A DNA stretch of 64,000 nt from Gambelia wislizenii (GCA_030847615.1 JAUMIR010000003.1:337781756-337845755); one strand, 5' to 3'; shown: positions 42,056 to 54,324, counted from the first letter of the stretch. Translations and numbers: made by a program. The notes: generated by a model not told the origin, from the letters alone.

Positions 42056-43657
42056 CAGATGTCCCTCCACATTCGCGGGGGTTAGGTTCTTGAGACCCCT
42101 GCGAATGTGGAAAAACTGTGAATAACAGATGCTGCTCCCGCGCCTCCCCCAGAGGGAGGGAGGCAGTGGGAGGGTTCTGGCCAGCCTGGCTGACCTCTCC
42201 CCGGCCTTTCTGAGGGGATTTCAGGCCTTAGAAGCCCCGGAGCCCGCTGGGGAAGGCAGCATGTGGGCGGGGAGGAGGCTGCGCTGCCTTTCCCCACTCT
42301 TTCTCAGTGGACTCCGGGGTTTTGGAGCCCTGGACCCCACTGAGAAAGGCCAGGGAAGGCAGCGTGTGGGTGGGGAGGAGGCTGCGCTGCCTCTCCCCAG
42401 CCTTTCTGAGGGGACTTCAGGCCTTAGAAGCCCCGGAGCCCGCAGAGGAAGGCTGGGGAAGGCAGTGTGTGGGTGGGGAGGAGGCTGTGCTGCCTCTCCC
42501 TGGCCTTTCTGAGGGGACTTCAGGTCTTAGAAGCCCCGGAGCCCGCTGAGGAAGGCTGGGGAAGGCAGCGTGTGGGTGGGGAGGAGGCTGCGCTGCCTCT
42601 CCCCGGCCTTTCTCAGCGGGCTCTGGGGCTTTGGAGCCCCGGCGCCTGCTTCGGAAGGCCGGGGACAGCAGCGGGCGGGCAAGCAGGCGGGCAGGAGGAG
42701 GCTGCGCTGCCTCCCTCCAGCCTTCCGAAGTGGGCGCCGGGGCTTTGGAGCCCTGGCGCCCACTTCGGAAGGCCGGGGACAGCAGCGGGCGGGCGGGTGA
42801 GCGGGTGGGCAGGCGGGTGGGAGGAGGCTGTACTGCGTCTCCCCGGCCTTTCTCAGAGGGCTCTGGGGCTCCAAAGCCCCGGACCCTGCTGAGAAAGACT
42901 GGGGAAGGCAGCGTGTGGGTGGGGAGGAGGCTGCGTGTGGGTGGGGAGCAGGCGGGTGGGCGGGGAGGAGGCTGCACTGCCTCTCTCCGGCCCTCCGAAG
43001 TGGGTGCCACAGCTTTGGAGCCCCGGCGCCCGCTTCGGAAGGCTGGGGACAGCAGTGGGCGGCAGGTGAGCGGGCGGGCGGGCGGGTGGGGAGGAGGCTG
43101 CGCTGCCTCTCTCCAGCCTTCCAAAGCAGCCGCTGGGGCTTTGGAGCCCCAGAGCCCGCTTTAAAAGGCTGGGGAAGGCAGCGGGCAGGCGGCTGTCTTC
43201 CTCTCCCTGGCCTTCGTGAGTGGACTCCGGGGCTTAGAAGCCTCAGAGTCCCCTCAGGAAGGCTGGGGAAGGCAGTGGGCGGGCGGGAAGGAGGCTTTCT
43301 GGGTGGACTCCGGGGCTTTGGAGCCCCGGAGCCCGCTTAGGAAGACCGGGGAAGGCAGCAGGTGGGCGGGAGGGAAGCTGCCCGGCCTCTCCCCGGCCTT
43401 CCTGAGGGGTCTTAGAAGCCTCGGAGTCCCCTTAGGAAGGCCAGGAAGGGCGGAGGGAGGGAGGCTGCCCGCCCCACCCCCCAGCCTTCCTGAGCAGTCT
43501 CCCGAGCTTTGAAGACCCGGAGCCGCCTCTGGAAGGCCGGAGAAGTTGCAGGCAGGAGGTTGCCCCGCCTCTCGGCAGCCTTCCCTAAGGGGCTGGGGCT
43601 AAACCACGAATAATCAAAACTGCGAGTGTGAAAGCCGCGAATGTCGATGGGCAACTG
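42056..43657. mobile_element. Pogo/Tigger-like element with hairpin array (array C, 1602 bp)
   Basis: Left end CAGATGTCCCTCCACATTCG, followed by CGGGGGTTAGGTTC. From the right end CAGTTGCCCATCGACATTCG, followed by CGGCTTTCACACTCGCAG. TA flanks at 42054-42055 and 43658-43659. It is the most complete member with this interior; array A (4450-5826) has the same right end and related units. Frames of 100-235 codons in all phases are products of the GC-rich array. Confidence 0.88.
42180..43590. repeat. GC-rich tandem array of dyad units, 103 bp at the start
   Basis: GGAGGAGGCT recurs at 42271, 42374, 42477 and 42580, exactly 103 bp apart, then at 42694 and 42820 as units gain GGGC/GGGT-rich spacer. 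Each unit is symmetric about CTTTGGAGCCCC / CTTAGAAGCCCC, with flanks CCTTTCTGAGGGG..CCGCTGAGGAAGG and GCTGCGCTGCCTCTCC..GGGGAAGGCAGCG. Towards the right end units become more like those of array A. Confidence 0.9.
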
Positions 43658-43659
43658 TA

Positions 43660-44164
43660 CGTACTTCAAGAACAGTTGCTGTAATTATTTCTGATGTCTG
43701 AGAATAATGATAAGAAATGTCATTAACTGAAGACACTTAGCACTCACTTTTCTTCCACCTCAAGGATTTGTGCCTTTGACATGCTCAGCTAGCACAGAGT
43801 CACAGTTAACTCTTTATAACAATAATCAGAGGGAGCTGGTAGAGACACAGGCATTCCTATTGTTGTTTGTTGCTTATTGTCAATTTTTTTAAAGCCTGCT
43901 TTTTCTCCCCAAACAGGTGGTTGGCCTTCAACATGGTTGACCAAAGACAAAAATAATCTAGAGCAAAATCTCTTCTATAATGCAAGAGACAGTGAGAAGA
44001 GGTAATAGAGCAGAAGAGCCAATAAATAAGCAAATTAACTGAGTTTGCCTATTGGCGACTAGGGAGTTCAGGGAGTTGTTATCCAAAAGAGGAACTTCTC
44101 TGAGCTCCAAAAATCACATACTCTTGTGAAGTCTGAACACTAGGGTACTACACTTAGGGCTGTA
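43660..44164. other. No gene recognised
   Basis: AT-rich, no domain or repeat family seen. Confidence 0.45.
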
Positions 44165-44703
44165 AAAATGGATAAAAATCCATTTTTATGCTGGCAAAAA
44201 AACACACTCCCTGCCCTTACCTTCTCTCTCAACAGAAGGCTTCTCTGGCAATGAAAAGGAAGCGAATGAAGCCCCGTTCACTTCCTCATTCAAAATCCCA
44301 TGAGACTTCATTGTGTGGGAAATGTAAAAATAAAACAAAAAATAAAGCATAAAAAGTTACACCAAGCACCTAAACACACTTTTAAAGTCCCAAGTAACCC
44401 AGGGAGGGCCATAAAAAGAGCAAAACCTACCTGGATGTCCTAATCTCACCTGGAAGTGTTGACACTGGACTGGCCATTGATGCTGCATTCATGTGAAGTT
44501 AAATGGCCCAAGGTTTTACATGCCAGCAATGCTGGCACAAAAGCGCCATGGGGGATCAATTGATGGCTTAAGCCATCAATTAAGAAGTATGGGTTTAGGG
44601 CAGAATATAACTGTGAAAGGGCAACATTATCTGATCTGCATGCCCTTTTGTGGTTATGTGGCATGTCATGATGCCATATTTTATGAGTCTGATAAAGTCC
44701 TAG
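44165..44703. mobile_element. Harbinger-like MITE with central 22-bp palindrome, copy 1
   Basis: The right terminus is GTCTGATAAAGTCC (to 44701); the left end is not precise. It contains a perfect palindrome ATTGATGGCTTAAGCCATCAAT (44559-44580). It shares blocks with 57010-57535: a TTACCTTCTCTC / TTACCTCCTATC block, AATGAAGCCCCGTTCACTTC / ATGGAGCTCTGTTCACTTCC, CTGGAAGTGTTG / CTGGAAGTGTTC and GGGCAACATTATCTGATC / GAGTGACATCATGTGGTA. It abuts CR1 sequence at 44704. Confidence 0.6.
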
Positions 44704-44932
44704 GACACAGAGCAATGGACTCAAACCACAGGAAAAGAGATTACACACAAACATTAGGAAGAATGTACTGATGGTAAGAGCTGTTTGACAGTGGAATGCA
44801 ATGCCCCTTCTTTGGAGGTTTTTAAACAGAGGCTGGATGGCCATCTGTGAGGAGTGCTTTGATTGTGTATTTCTGCATGGCAGAGGTTGGACTGCATGAC
44901 CCTTGTGGTCTCTCCCAACTCTATGATTCTAT
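44704..44932 (+). mobile_element. CR1 LINE 3' end
   Basis: ACACAGAGCAATGGACTC, then GTAAGAGCTGTTTGACAGTG, TTGGAGGTTTTTAAACAGAG, GGCTGGATGGCCATCTGTGA and the terminal CTATGATTCTAT are the end of CR1 ORF2 and its 3' UTR. The foldback element at 44933 inserted directly in the terminal ATTCTATG repeats. Confidence 0.85.
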
Positions 44933-45261
44933 GGACTTTTTCAGACAAGGCTTACCACACAACATGCTTGCAGGAGAGGTACGGTGCTGTCGTGTGGCAG
45001 GGGTCTGTTTCGGACGACACCATCCCTCTCTCGGAATCGTTTGTGTCACTTCCGTGTATGACTGAAGGCAGCAGCGCCATATTTTACTCACGGACAACTT
45101 CCTTGAGTAAAATATGGCACGGCTGCCTTCATTGTACACGGAAGTGACACGGACAATTCTGAGAGAGGGACGGCGGCATCTGAAATGGACCCCCTGCCAC
45201 ACAACAGCGCCGTACCTCTCCCACAAGCTTGTTGCGTGGTAAGCCTTGTCTGAAAAAGTCC
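44933..45261. mobile_element. Foldback element 3 (329 bp)
   Basis: Ends GGACTTTTTCAGACAAGGCT and its complement. Arms of about 155 bp share TACCACACAACA, GAGGTACGGTGCTGTCGTGT, TCTCTCGGAATCGTTTGTGT and ACTTCCGTGTATGACTGAAG with their complements; the loop is near 45085-45105. The arms are more diverged than in the copies at 25886 and 38525. GTGTCACTTCCGTG is shared with 25886-26216. Flanking trinucleotides do not match (TAT, AGT). Confidence 0.85.
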
Positions 45262-46224
45262 AGTGTTTCTAATCAAAAGTAAGCCCAAATATGGATGACA
45301 CAAGCCAGTGAATGTTATCTTCTTTTCTGTTACATTCTTTGTAATTTTCATATAGAAGCAACAGTTTTCTGTTTTAAAAATACTACCAACACACTGCTTT
45401 CTTGACATTTTTTTTCAGTTACCACAAATATTAACAAAATATGCCAATTCTCAAAACCTTCAAGTAAAATTTACATTTAACAAAGTATTTTGCCTCAACA
45501 TTAGAAAATGTATTTGTAGCTTAATCTGGTGACCATGAAAAAGAAACAGGTAAAAACATGTTCCCATAGATTGTGCTCATATATATCAAAGGCAAACACA
45601 GAGAGCACAAGTTCTTTTAAAGCAATAAGCTTTTCTTAACCTCCACTTTTCCTGTTGTGGGAACTGCCAGTAACTCAATAATAAGACTATAACTGGGTCA
45701 ATAAAAATGGGGTCATCCTTTGCTACTAAGCCTCACAAAATAAATGGTGAAGAGATTACTGCTACTTTGAGATGGGATTCAATTTAGTTTAAGATTATGA
45801 TCATAACTCAAGAGTGTTTTATTTGTTTTCTTTTCTGCCAAATGAAAGACTTGTCATGTGCAGGGGGAAAAAAATTACATTTCCTGAAATTCAGATGACA
45901 GGATAATATCAGTGATGTTTTCTCCCATAATACTTTAATAATATAGATATACAACCACCACCATGAAATTTTCTAAGGACCATTATATTCAACCAAATAA
46001 TGCCAGCATAATTACTGAACACCCCTGGTGTTATATAACTGTAGGCAACACAGTGACTCTAGCTAGTGTAACAACAGCAATCACTGTTTTCAGGCAAGAC
46101 AAAGTAATAGCACTGATACCTTTGCAGTATAGTTACTTCACACTTCCAACACATTCACGAAAGTTGCTGGCTTAGAAGAAAATTGTACTACTAGCTAGAG
46201 GATGGGATGTTAGTAAAGAAGGCT
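45262..46224. other. No gene recognised
   Basis: AT-rich. The frame 45963-46175 (70 codons) has no recognisable domain. Confidence 0.45.
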
Positions 46225-46610
46225 TACATGCTCTCCGACATTTTACAGATGAAAACCAGGACATATGGTATGTGGCCACAGAACATTGGAGTGTAATCAA
46301 GATGGCAAAAGTTATAAATAAGGAAGAACACACAAGCTAGGAGAAGCTGCAGCATGTTGTTTTTGCCTGGGTCTGCAGGGAAAGGCAAGCTTTTGCCCTG
46401 TCTTCTGCTCTCCCACCTGCTAAATTAATTGAGTGCAAATTATGTTTGCCCTTCAAACTTAATTTGCAGACATTAAAACTTAATTTGCAGACATTAAAAT
46501 AAGGAGAAAGTGAGAAAAGAGAGAAACTGGGACAGTTTGAAAGCAACTGAAAAAATGGAACAACAGAGGATTAATTAAGACGGTCTCTGCCAAATCAGGG
46601 TGGTGGGAGG
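46225..46610 (+). mobile_element. Unnamed DNA-transposon-like repeat (ACCCTCCAAC family), copy 2
   Basis: Matches 58805-59110 and, inverted, 40845-41260: CATTTTACAGATGAAAAC, ATCAAGATGGCAAAAGTTAT, AGGAGAAGCTGCAGCATGTT, ATTGAGTGCAAATTATG and GAACAACAGAGGATTAATTA. A 27-bp internal tandem duplication (AACTTAATTTGCAGACATTA...) lies at about 46457-46505. Confidence 0.6.
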
Positions 46611-46651
46611 GTTTGAACCTGGGGCAAGAGCCTAAACCCCAATTCTGTTTA

Positions 46652-47287
46652 GAACTTTATCAGACTAATGTCTTAAAATGCTAAAATTCCACTATTGAGG
46701 AAAGCAGAAACATAGTGGCATGATTACAGTAATTATCACACACTGCAATCGTGCAATACTACATCATAACTGTGCAACACTACTATCAAAGAATCATCGC
46801 TAGTAGTTTAAGAATGGGATTTTACTTCTGTGATTTTGTATGGACGAGATTTCAGCTGTTCTCACGAGAAAACGTGACTTTGTTTAAACATACGAAAAAC
46901 ACATAAATAATGAAAGAAATTAACAAATAAATACTTAAACATTAAGTATAAACATTAATACTTAAACACCCCAAGAAAAGGTGACAGTTAATTAAAAGAG
47001 CATCATGTGTTCTCATTGGGAAAGGCGGGGGGGGGGGGGAAGACCGCCCATTCATGCTGTAAGCGCATGATTACAGCGGGACGTGATTTTGCACATTCAT
47101 CAATACTATGAAAAAAGCCATATTGAGAGCTATTCATGGATTTTCTCATCAATTAAAAGTGACAAGCAATTAACAGGTGGACCACACATTGACCATGGGA
47201 GGACAATGACTTCATGTGATAACAGAAACCCATTTATGGTAATGTAGCACTGTAATTCTGCAATTATAGCTGCATCTGATAAAGTCC
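46652..47287. mobile_element. Harbinger-like MITE, GGACTTTATCAGAC family, copy 3 (636 bp)
   Basis: Left end GAACTTTATCAGACTAATGT; from the right GGACTTTATCAGATGCAGCT; flanks TTA and TCA. It aligns throughout with 31439-32075 (637 bp) in the same orientation, including CAGAAACATAGTGGCATGAT, GAGATTTCAGCTGTTCTCAC and CATATTGAGAGCTATTCATG. A G-run at about 47027-47039 interrupts it. Confidence 0.75.
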
Positions 47288-48982
47288 TCAGGCTACCAGA
47301 TTCTGAGACATCATCACTTTTGCTGCTGCCTGTAGTAATGCTCTCTGGAGCACAGGCCCATGCAGGGCCCTACCTTAGAGTGAGGCCCTATGGGTGAGGT
47401 GCCTCAGAGTCTGCCTCCTCAATCCAGATTTGCTGCAATGATTATAAACACTTTTTGAAGTTTTTTCAATGATATTAAAAAAAAAATTATACAGCATTAA
47501 AATGAAGGTGATGCTTTTGACCCCAATGCAAGAGGTAGGGACAGAAATAGCACCATCACCTTACCTATAGTGCCTTGTTTCCAAGAAAGATCTTATCTAC
47601 AGAGCAACTGAATTGATGGTGAAGTAGCCTTAGAAACTATGGTGCACTGACACAAATACCAGTAAGAAATCCTCAAAGACTACAAAAAGGAGTAGGTCCA
47701 AGAAGGTGGAGGAGGTAATGACTTACCTCAGGAAGAACAATGGCTTTTTCCAGCCCTGAGGGCTACACAATATAACCAGAGCTCAGAAAATCAGTTTTTA
47801 AAAACTGCAACTCCTCCCACAAAAGTAACTCTTCTAAACTCTGCAAAATACCCAAGTCAACCTGAATACAAACCATGCACATGCAGCAGAAACTCATTGT
47901 GCATTCTGAGATGGAGAAGAATTTATATAGGGTGAAACAAAGCACCATAATCTGGACAAATTCATATTCTGAATTAGGTAATTAAAAAATTGGGCAACAT
48001 CTCTACTGACAAGTGTATTTCATTTGAGAAACTGAAGCTAACTACAGAGCCCTGTAAATGGCCCCCAACTAGGGCAGAAAATGGAAGAATCTATTATTCT
48101 CTCTGCTGTACTGCAATTAAGGGGAAATATTTTTTAATATTGTGCAGTTCATGCTGAGAAGCTTCTCCTTTAACCTTCTATCTCTGAAGGTTTTAACTAG
48201 CACATTTTCTAGAATTAAAGGGTACAGCCTTTCTTTAGCATTCAACTGTAGTCTGACAAGAAGTTATGCCTTGTTAACATAGATAATCTGGCCATACAAC
48301 TCCTAATTAAGAACAATGAGTTGATAGTCACCATAGTTTAAAGAAAATGTAGATCAAAGACAGCCATGTGTATGAATGAATATTTCAGGACCTTGCCTCT
48401 ACTAACCAGAAGTCTGGGAGGCCAAATGTCAAAGCTCTTGCAAATGTGCTTCAAGGTAGAAGTTCAAAAAGTCAAAATAAACAGGCATCTGTTTTGCAAA
48501 ATGAAAAGATGAAGAAAAAGAAGAAATGCATGGGAGGCCTGTTGCGGATAAACAACAAAGCCATCTACTTGATAAAGTGCACTGTGCGAGCAAGTGTCAG
48601 AGAGGCCTGATATTATAAACTAGGTTCACATGCAGAATTAGTGTAGCCTGTTCAGGAAGACAGGATTGGTGAGCATGTCAGTCTAGGCTAAGTGAAAATC
48701 AGGGGTGACCCTCCTTACTCGTTATCAGCTTCCCATTTTTCATACTTTTATGTCCAAACCCTGCTCTCCATATATAGATTGTCCTTGCTGACTTCACTTA
48801 TCTGGACAGCTGACTTGTTATACGGACTCCTGGACCGGCTGATGACCACCCTTTTGTTATACCCTTCATCTTGTTGGATAACCTGTGACTGACCTGAACT
48901 GAATTAATTACTTGACAGCTCTTGCACCACAACTACTTGGTTCCTGGCACACATGCTGACTGGTGAATAGGACATAGACTAG
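47288..48982. other. No gene recognised
   Basis: No domain-bearing frame and no repeat family recognised in about 1.7 kb; moderately AT-rich. This is one of the cleaner candidates for single-copy sequence in the window. Confidence 0.45.
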
Positions 48983-49513
48983 GGGCTTGTCTAGATGGGC
49001 TATCTACCCTGTCTTACCCCATACAATGCAGGGCTCTGGGGCCATTTTCCCCCCAGGAAGTCCACATAATGCCCAAGGAAAAGATGAGGAAGACAGGGGA
49101 AACCCCTTTACAACGTTTTACTAAAATACCTGGGGAAACCCGTGTCATTTTTAAAAAACCTGTATCAGGCTGTTCAGGAATGCAGGAGTCCATACTATCA
49201 TGCTGGTCCATATCTGAAGCAACTGTCACCACCACTGGTGTCTCTCTGAAGCCAGGAAGGAGGCCCCCAGCATGTGATTAAGGCCCCTTGCATGTGACCA
49301 GCCTTGATCACATGCTGCAAGCCTCCTTCCTGGCTTCAGAGGAAGCAACACATGACAGTGGGGGAGGTGGCCACCAGTAAGGGCTTGCATGTCCATGGAG
49401 ACTCCATCCTGTTTTGTGTAAGTAATGGGGGGGGGCGAGGGGGAATTGGCCTGATCCAAGGCCAGAATATGCTAGTGGGAAGCTGGCATATTCTGGAAGG
49501 TCTGGACAAGCCC
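48983..49513. mobile_element. PIF/Harbinger-like MITE with TAG duplication (531 bp)
   Basis: Left end GGGCTTGTCTAGA; from the right GGGCTTGTCCAGA (12 of 13 identical). TAG flanks both sides (48980-48982, 49514-49516). The centre has an inverted repeat: CTGAAGCCAGGAAGGAGG opposite CCTCCTTCCTGGCTTCAG. Other short inverted words (GCATGTGATTAAGG / CCTTGATCACATGC) lie inside it. No coding frame of note. Confidence 0.8.
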
Positions 49514-49516
49514 TAG

Positions 49517-51309
49517 GGTCACCTTACATTTGTTACCATACCATTTACCTGGACAGGTCCTCTTTTTCACAGCTAAAATTTCTGTCCAGGCAGAATTAAA
49601 TACATTATTTAAATTCAGTGAAGGTTAGTAAGTAGCAATTATCACAATATATATTGTAGGGGTATTTAAAGTGAGAGTTGTCATTGTGATCAATGGTTTG
49701 GAGGAGTCAGTCAGTAAATGTGTCCTCTTCCTTGCTTTTCAAAATATGGTAACTCTTAATATAAACAGCAGTAGAAAACTAACATCAATACCTTTCCAAA
49801 TGCTGCCAATGCTCTGGCTTAACTTGATTTAAAATATATGAGCACCAGTGCTTCTCAGTGTTTTGAAAGCAGAAATCTAGGCATAATATGATTTTGAGTT
49901 TTGTGCTATCCTGTAAAGAAACAAAATGTTTTACTTTTAAGTGTACTCTCTCTTTCTCTGTATATACAAGGACAATAAAATTCATCTGAAGTTACTAACA
50001 ATACTGGCTACATATAGATCCAGGCTATCTGAGGACCACATTTTCTGTATGAGCCTGCCTTGCCTTGTTTTCAGATCTTTAGGGTGCATATCCTCCAAGT
50101 GTCATGGATTAGCCAGGACAGCCATGATTAATCCTCTGCTTTCCCAGTTTCTCAGTGGATGGTAAAATGTCCTGCTTCCCCCTCCTCAGAAAGAGTGTGA
50201 CCTCTTGCCTCCCAGGAGCATGCCGTCTTGCCACCAAGGGAAGGTAATAACAAAGTGGGTTGCATACATTGTGATTTTATTTTTAAAAATGTGCACAAAA
50301 GTCCTAAAATAGGGGACATCTCTTGGCAGTTAGCCGTTTTTTTCAACAGGGTATCTTGAGATGTTGAGACACCCTTTCTTGTAAAGGATGAGAACATTTG
50401 TGCATATTCTTTACATCCCTATCATACAAATCAACTTTATGAATTTTGGATCATGAAAACTTAAAATGCAGAACTTGAAATTCTAATGTGGGCAGTAACC
50501 ATCCCCCTTTCCCCCTTGAATTAAGCTTCTGGAGATTTTTCCATTGACAAGGAATGCGCTGCCACTTCTACAATCTGCCCCAAAGCTACTTCTACACAAC
50601 TACTGTACATAAAAACACTAAGGATGTAATCAAGCTCTTTTGAAATCAATGCAGTCTTTGCAGCTGACTTCAAAGGGAATGGATTGCACTTTTCCACCCC
50701 ATAATACGTATTAAACTGATGTGGGGGGGGGGGAAATGGAAATATATTCACTGGCACTTTGCAGATCATTCATGCAGATGTTTTAACTCAGAGCATGTGA
50801 ACCTTTTCATTAGTTGCACCAGATATTGTAAACATAATTAAAGTTAAACACAAGTATATTAAAAGATAATAGTCCAACTAAGGGGGAAACCAAACCATTA
50901 TTAAAGAAATGTTGCCAGCAACTAATACACCAGGTACTTAAGTTCAAGATATGGTCCCTTATTTCTCAGGGGACATCAGGTTTTGGCATTTATTTTTACA
51001 GAGTAGCAGCTGGCGATTTCCATGTCAACAGGGCAACAAATCTGCTCTGGGATTTAGTCTGAACTTAAAAGGCACTATCCACAAACTGGAACCCTATTCT
51101 CAATTGTATTACTGATGGTTGTTCTAATACAAATATTCAGAATAAGGATAGCCAATGAACAAAGGGAGCAGAATAGCCCTCCCTCCCTCCATTACTGCTG
51201 TCTTCATTTGGAGAGCAATAATCTAAAGAGGACATATCCTCAATATATCATGGCCCTCCATACAAGGTAGAACCCTGAAAAATCAGGATGCACATTTTTT
51301 GTTTAGTGC
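49517..51309. other. No gene recognised
   Basis: Contains a G-run at 50722-50733 and no recognisable domain or repeat. 51060-51120 (AACTTAAAAGGCACTATCCA) weakly resembles 15870-15890 and 58030-58045, perhaps a very old shared repeat. Confidence 0.4.
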
Positions 51310-52390
51310 CATACAGCCTACTTCAACTTCAGGTGACCCTATGAATGAAACTTCTCCAAGATTTCCTGTTATTAGCAGCCCTGCTCAGGTCTTGCAGACT
51401 CAGGGTTGTGTCTTCCTTTATTAAGTCAATTGACCTGTAATATGGTCTTCCCCTTTTCCTCCTACTTTCAACTTTCCCAGCATGATCATCTTTTCCAGTG
51501 AGTCATGTCTTCTCACGATATGTCCAAAGTATGATCGCCTCAGTCATTTTGGCTTCTAGTGAGAATTCAGGCTTAATTTGTTCTTTGCTTCATTTATTTG
51601 TCATTTTGGTAGCCTGTGGTATTCATAAAACTCTCATCCTGCACCATATTTCAAATGACTTGATCTTCTTCCTGTCAACTTTCTTCAATGTTCAGCTTCC
51701 ACATCCTTACATAGAAATATTATGGTATGGATGACCATGACTTTTTTATTCAAGATATATCTTTACACTTGAGGATCTTATTTAGTTCCTTCATAGTTGC
51801 CCTTCCAATTCTTGGTCGTCTTCTGATTTCTTGGCTGCCATTTTGATTTATGACTTGTTTTGATGCTTTTATAATCAATTTTTAAATTATGTAAATCTTT
51901 TGTTGCCATTATTTTTGTATTCTTAATATTCAGCTGTAATCCTGATTTTGTATTTTCTTCCTTAACTTTCAACAGTAGTTGTTCAAGTCTTTGCTGTTTT
52001 CTGCTGGCGATATGGAGTCATCTGGATATCTTAAATGGTTGATGTTTCTTCCTCCAGTTTTCACACCTTCTTCCTCTGTGTCTAATTTTACTTTCTGTAT
52101 GATATGTATACATATAAATTATAAACAGATAGAGTGATAAAATTCAGCCTTGTCTGTGACACACCCATTTTGTTTATAGTGTTTTATAGTTTTCTAAAAT
52201 CTATAAAGTACAGGCTGATTTTCTTCTGAAATTCTTTGGTACATTCCATTAGCCAATATATGTTTGCAATTTCTCTAGTATTTTTTCCTTTCCCAATTCC
52301 CACTTGAACATTTGGAATTTGTCTCTCCATATATATGTTAAAAGTCTTTGTTGTAAACTCTTGAGCATCCTTTTGCTACCTTGGAAGATT
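51310..52390 (-). pseudogene. BovB/RTE-like LINE ORF2 C-terminal relic
   Basis: The minus strand, in pieces, reads VKEENTKSGLQLNIKNTKIM (51958-51900), a KDLHNLKID segment and then the apurinic-RT C-terminal region, ending near 51310. The corresponding family blocks (VKEE..K.GL.LNI.KTK.M, then the basic C-terminal domain) are typical of RTE/BovB-type LINEs. Many stops and shifts; no intact catalytic domain. Confidence 0.65.
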
Positions 52391-52929
52391 GATGTTACAG
52401 TCTGAAGTTACCATAAGCTTGGAATTTGCATGTTTCCTTCCAAATATTCAGAATACTGGTACATCCTTCACAATAGAAATGGTGTGTGTGTCTGTGTGTC
52501 AGGAGGGCATGTTAACACATAATAGTAAGGTAGGGGTAGAGAAAGTTTGGCTGTGAAAATTTTTCGAGTTGCAGCTCCCATGATCTCTTATAACTGTTCA
52601 GCCTCCTGCTCTCTCTCTAACACAAACACAGATTGCAAGTCTCTCCAGAACAAAAAAAAAAAAAAAAAAAAAGATGGTTGCCTTCTAGTTTTTGATGGAC
52701 CCCATTTGAGCATTATGTTTGAAACTGAAATTATGGTTAATTCAAACCACAGTTTAACCATGGTTTGAAGTTGGTTTCATAAACAACAGCTTTATAGATA
52801 CAATATCAAGATGTAGTTAATAAAAAATAAGAGCTACAGATTTCAAACTCCTTTTGCTGGCAGGCAAGACCTTTTTGTTTAAACAGGCTTTTATTGTATA
52901 ACTACTTGCAGGAAAGATTCTTATGGAGG
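52391..52929. other. No gene; poly(A) run
   Basis: A run of 21 A residues lies at 52652-52672. 52540-52600 has AGTTGCAGCTCCCATGATCT, a hAT-MITE-like word without ends. Nothing else recognised. Confidence 0.45.
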
Positions 52930-53098
52930 GAGTGCTTTACTTTTAACTTTTGCATGCCGTTTAGTGGTTTTATACTGTTTTAATATGATGATTTCAATTG
53001 TGTTTTTTTTTTAAATGTATTGTTAGGTTTTAGGTGAACTGCCTTGGGTCCCACTCCAGGAGCAAGGTAGCATATAAATGAAATGAAAAGAAATAAAC
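52930..53098 (+). mobile_element. L2-like LINE 3' tail
   Basis: AT-rich 3' UTR ending CTGCCTTGGGTCCCACTCCA, then GGAGCAAGGTAGCATATAAA and an A-rich tail; matches 12935-13122. No coding part. Confidence 0.6.
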
Positions 53099-53789
53099 AC
53101 ATAATTCCCTTTGACTGTGCTGGATTAGTGGAAGAGAGGAGAGAATAGTTGAATCCGAGGTTCAAATAAACTCCTTTTCATTATGTTAAACCATGGACTG
53201 GCATTTATAAGTGAATGTAGCCACAGGTGAAGAGGTGCACTGTTATCATTGTAAGTCAGCATAAACAAAGCAACAATCCAAATACAGGATTTTTTTTAAT
53301 AAAAAAAGTAATCATGAGAAATCAATTTTATATAGCCAATGTAATTCAATATTTACTTATTTGCCTATATGTCTGTATGTGTTAAAATCTATGAAGACTT
53401 TACCAGTCTTCCAACTCTTTATCTACTGAAATTGGGTACTGTATCATTTGTGCAGTTTTCATTATAGCCTACAGAGATATAATGAAAAATGTGCAAGTGA
53501 TATGCTATCCAATTGCTCAGTAAGAAACAAACCTGATCCAACCTGCTGTTATTTGGCCACAAATATATTGGAATGATTTGTAAGGTCTTGACAATATGTA
53601 TATCTATGTATGTTCAAATTATATTGATTAAACAAAATGTATGTCATAAATAATACCATTAAACCTCAAGTTACCTGTTACTTTGCCCACCCAACCCCCT
53701 TTTTAAGACAACCTGACTTTCTTTTTTAGAAATTAAAGAGCAAGGAATTCATGCAGAGAACTTCCACTAATGCTGTGTGACACCTTTGA
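53099..53789. other. No gene recognised
   Basis: AT-rich, no features. Confidence 0.45.
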
Positions 53790-53990
53790 ATTAATATGGA
53801 AGTTGAGTCCTGCTGGACCAAACCAAAGATCCATCTAATCCACATCCTCTCTTCCACAGTGTGAGCCAGATACCTTCAGGAATCCTATATAGCTGCTCAG
53901 GAAGGCAATAGCCCTATCCTGCTGTTGTCCCCCCGCAACTGATATTCACAGCAACTGTCAACATTACAAAGTTATGGCATCCAGACTCCC
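53790..53990 (+). repeat. Unnamed interspersed repeat (CAGGCCAAAGGTC family), copy 2
   Basis: TGGACCAAACCAAAGATCCA, then CACAGTGTGAGCCAGATACC and TGATATTCACAGCAACTG match the order seen at 21535-21700. Family not identified. Confidence 0.45.
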
Positions 53991-54324
53991 CCAGCCCACA
54001 CTACCAACGTTCTGGAAGGTTTCAGTATGCAGTACTGAAGTTCAATATACTTTCAAGATTCTCCATTCCTCCCCTACCTCAGGTTTTGTGTTTGTGTCCC
54101 CTCCATTAGTCAGGCAGCATTCCATGTCCACAGGGAATGCTCACTTCTCATTAACATATTTTCAGGATTCTTACTCCCTCCTGATTTATTTTCCTCTAAA
54201 GATGTTATAATTTGGGAAAGCTTAGGGCTCATCCAAGCCTGCTGATATTCCCCCACTATCTATGAATGGTGCTGTTTTAAGCTACATAAAATCAGGCACT
54301 TGGAGAACTGAGATCATTACTCAT

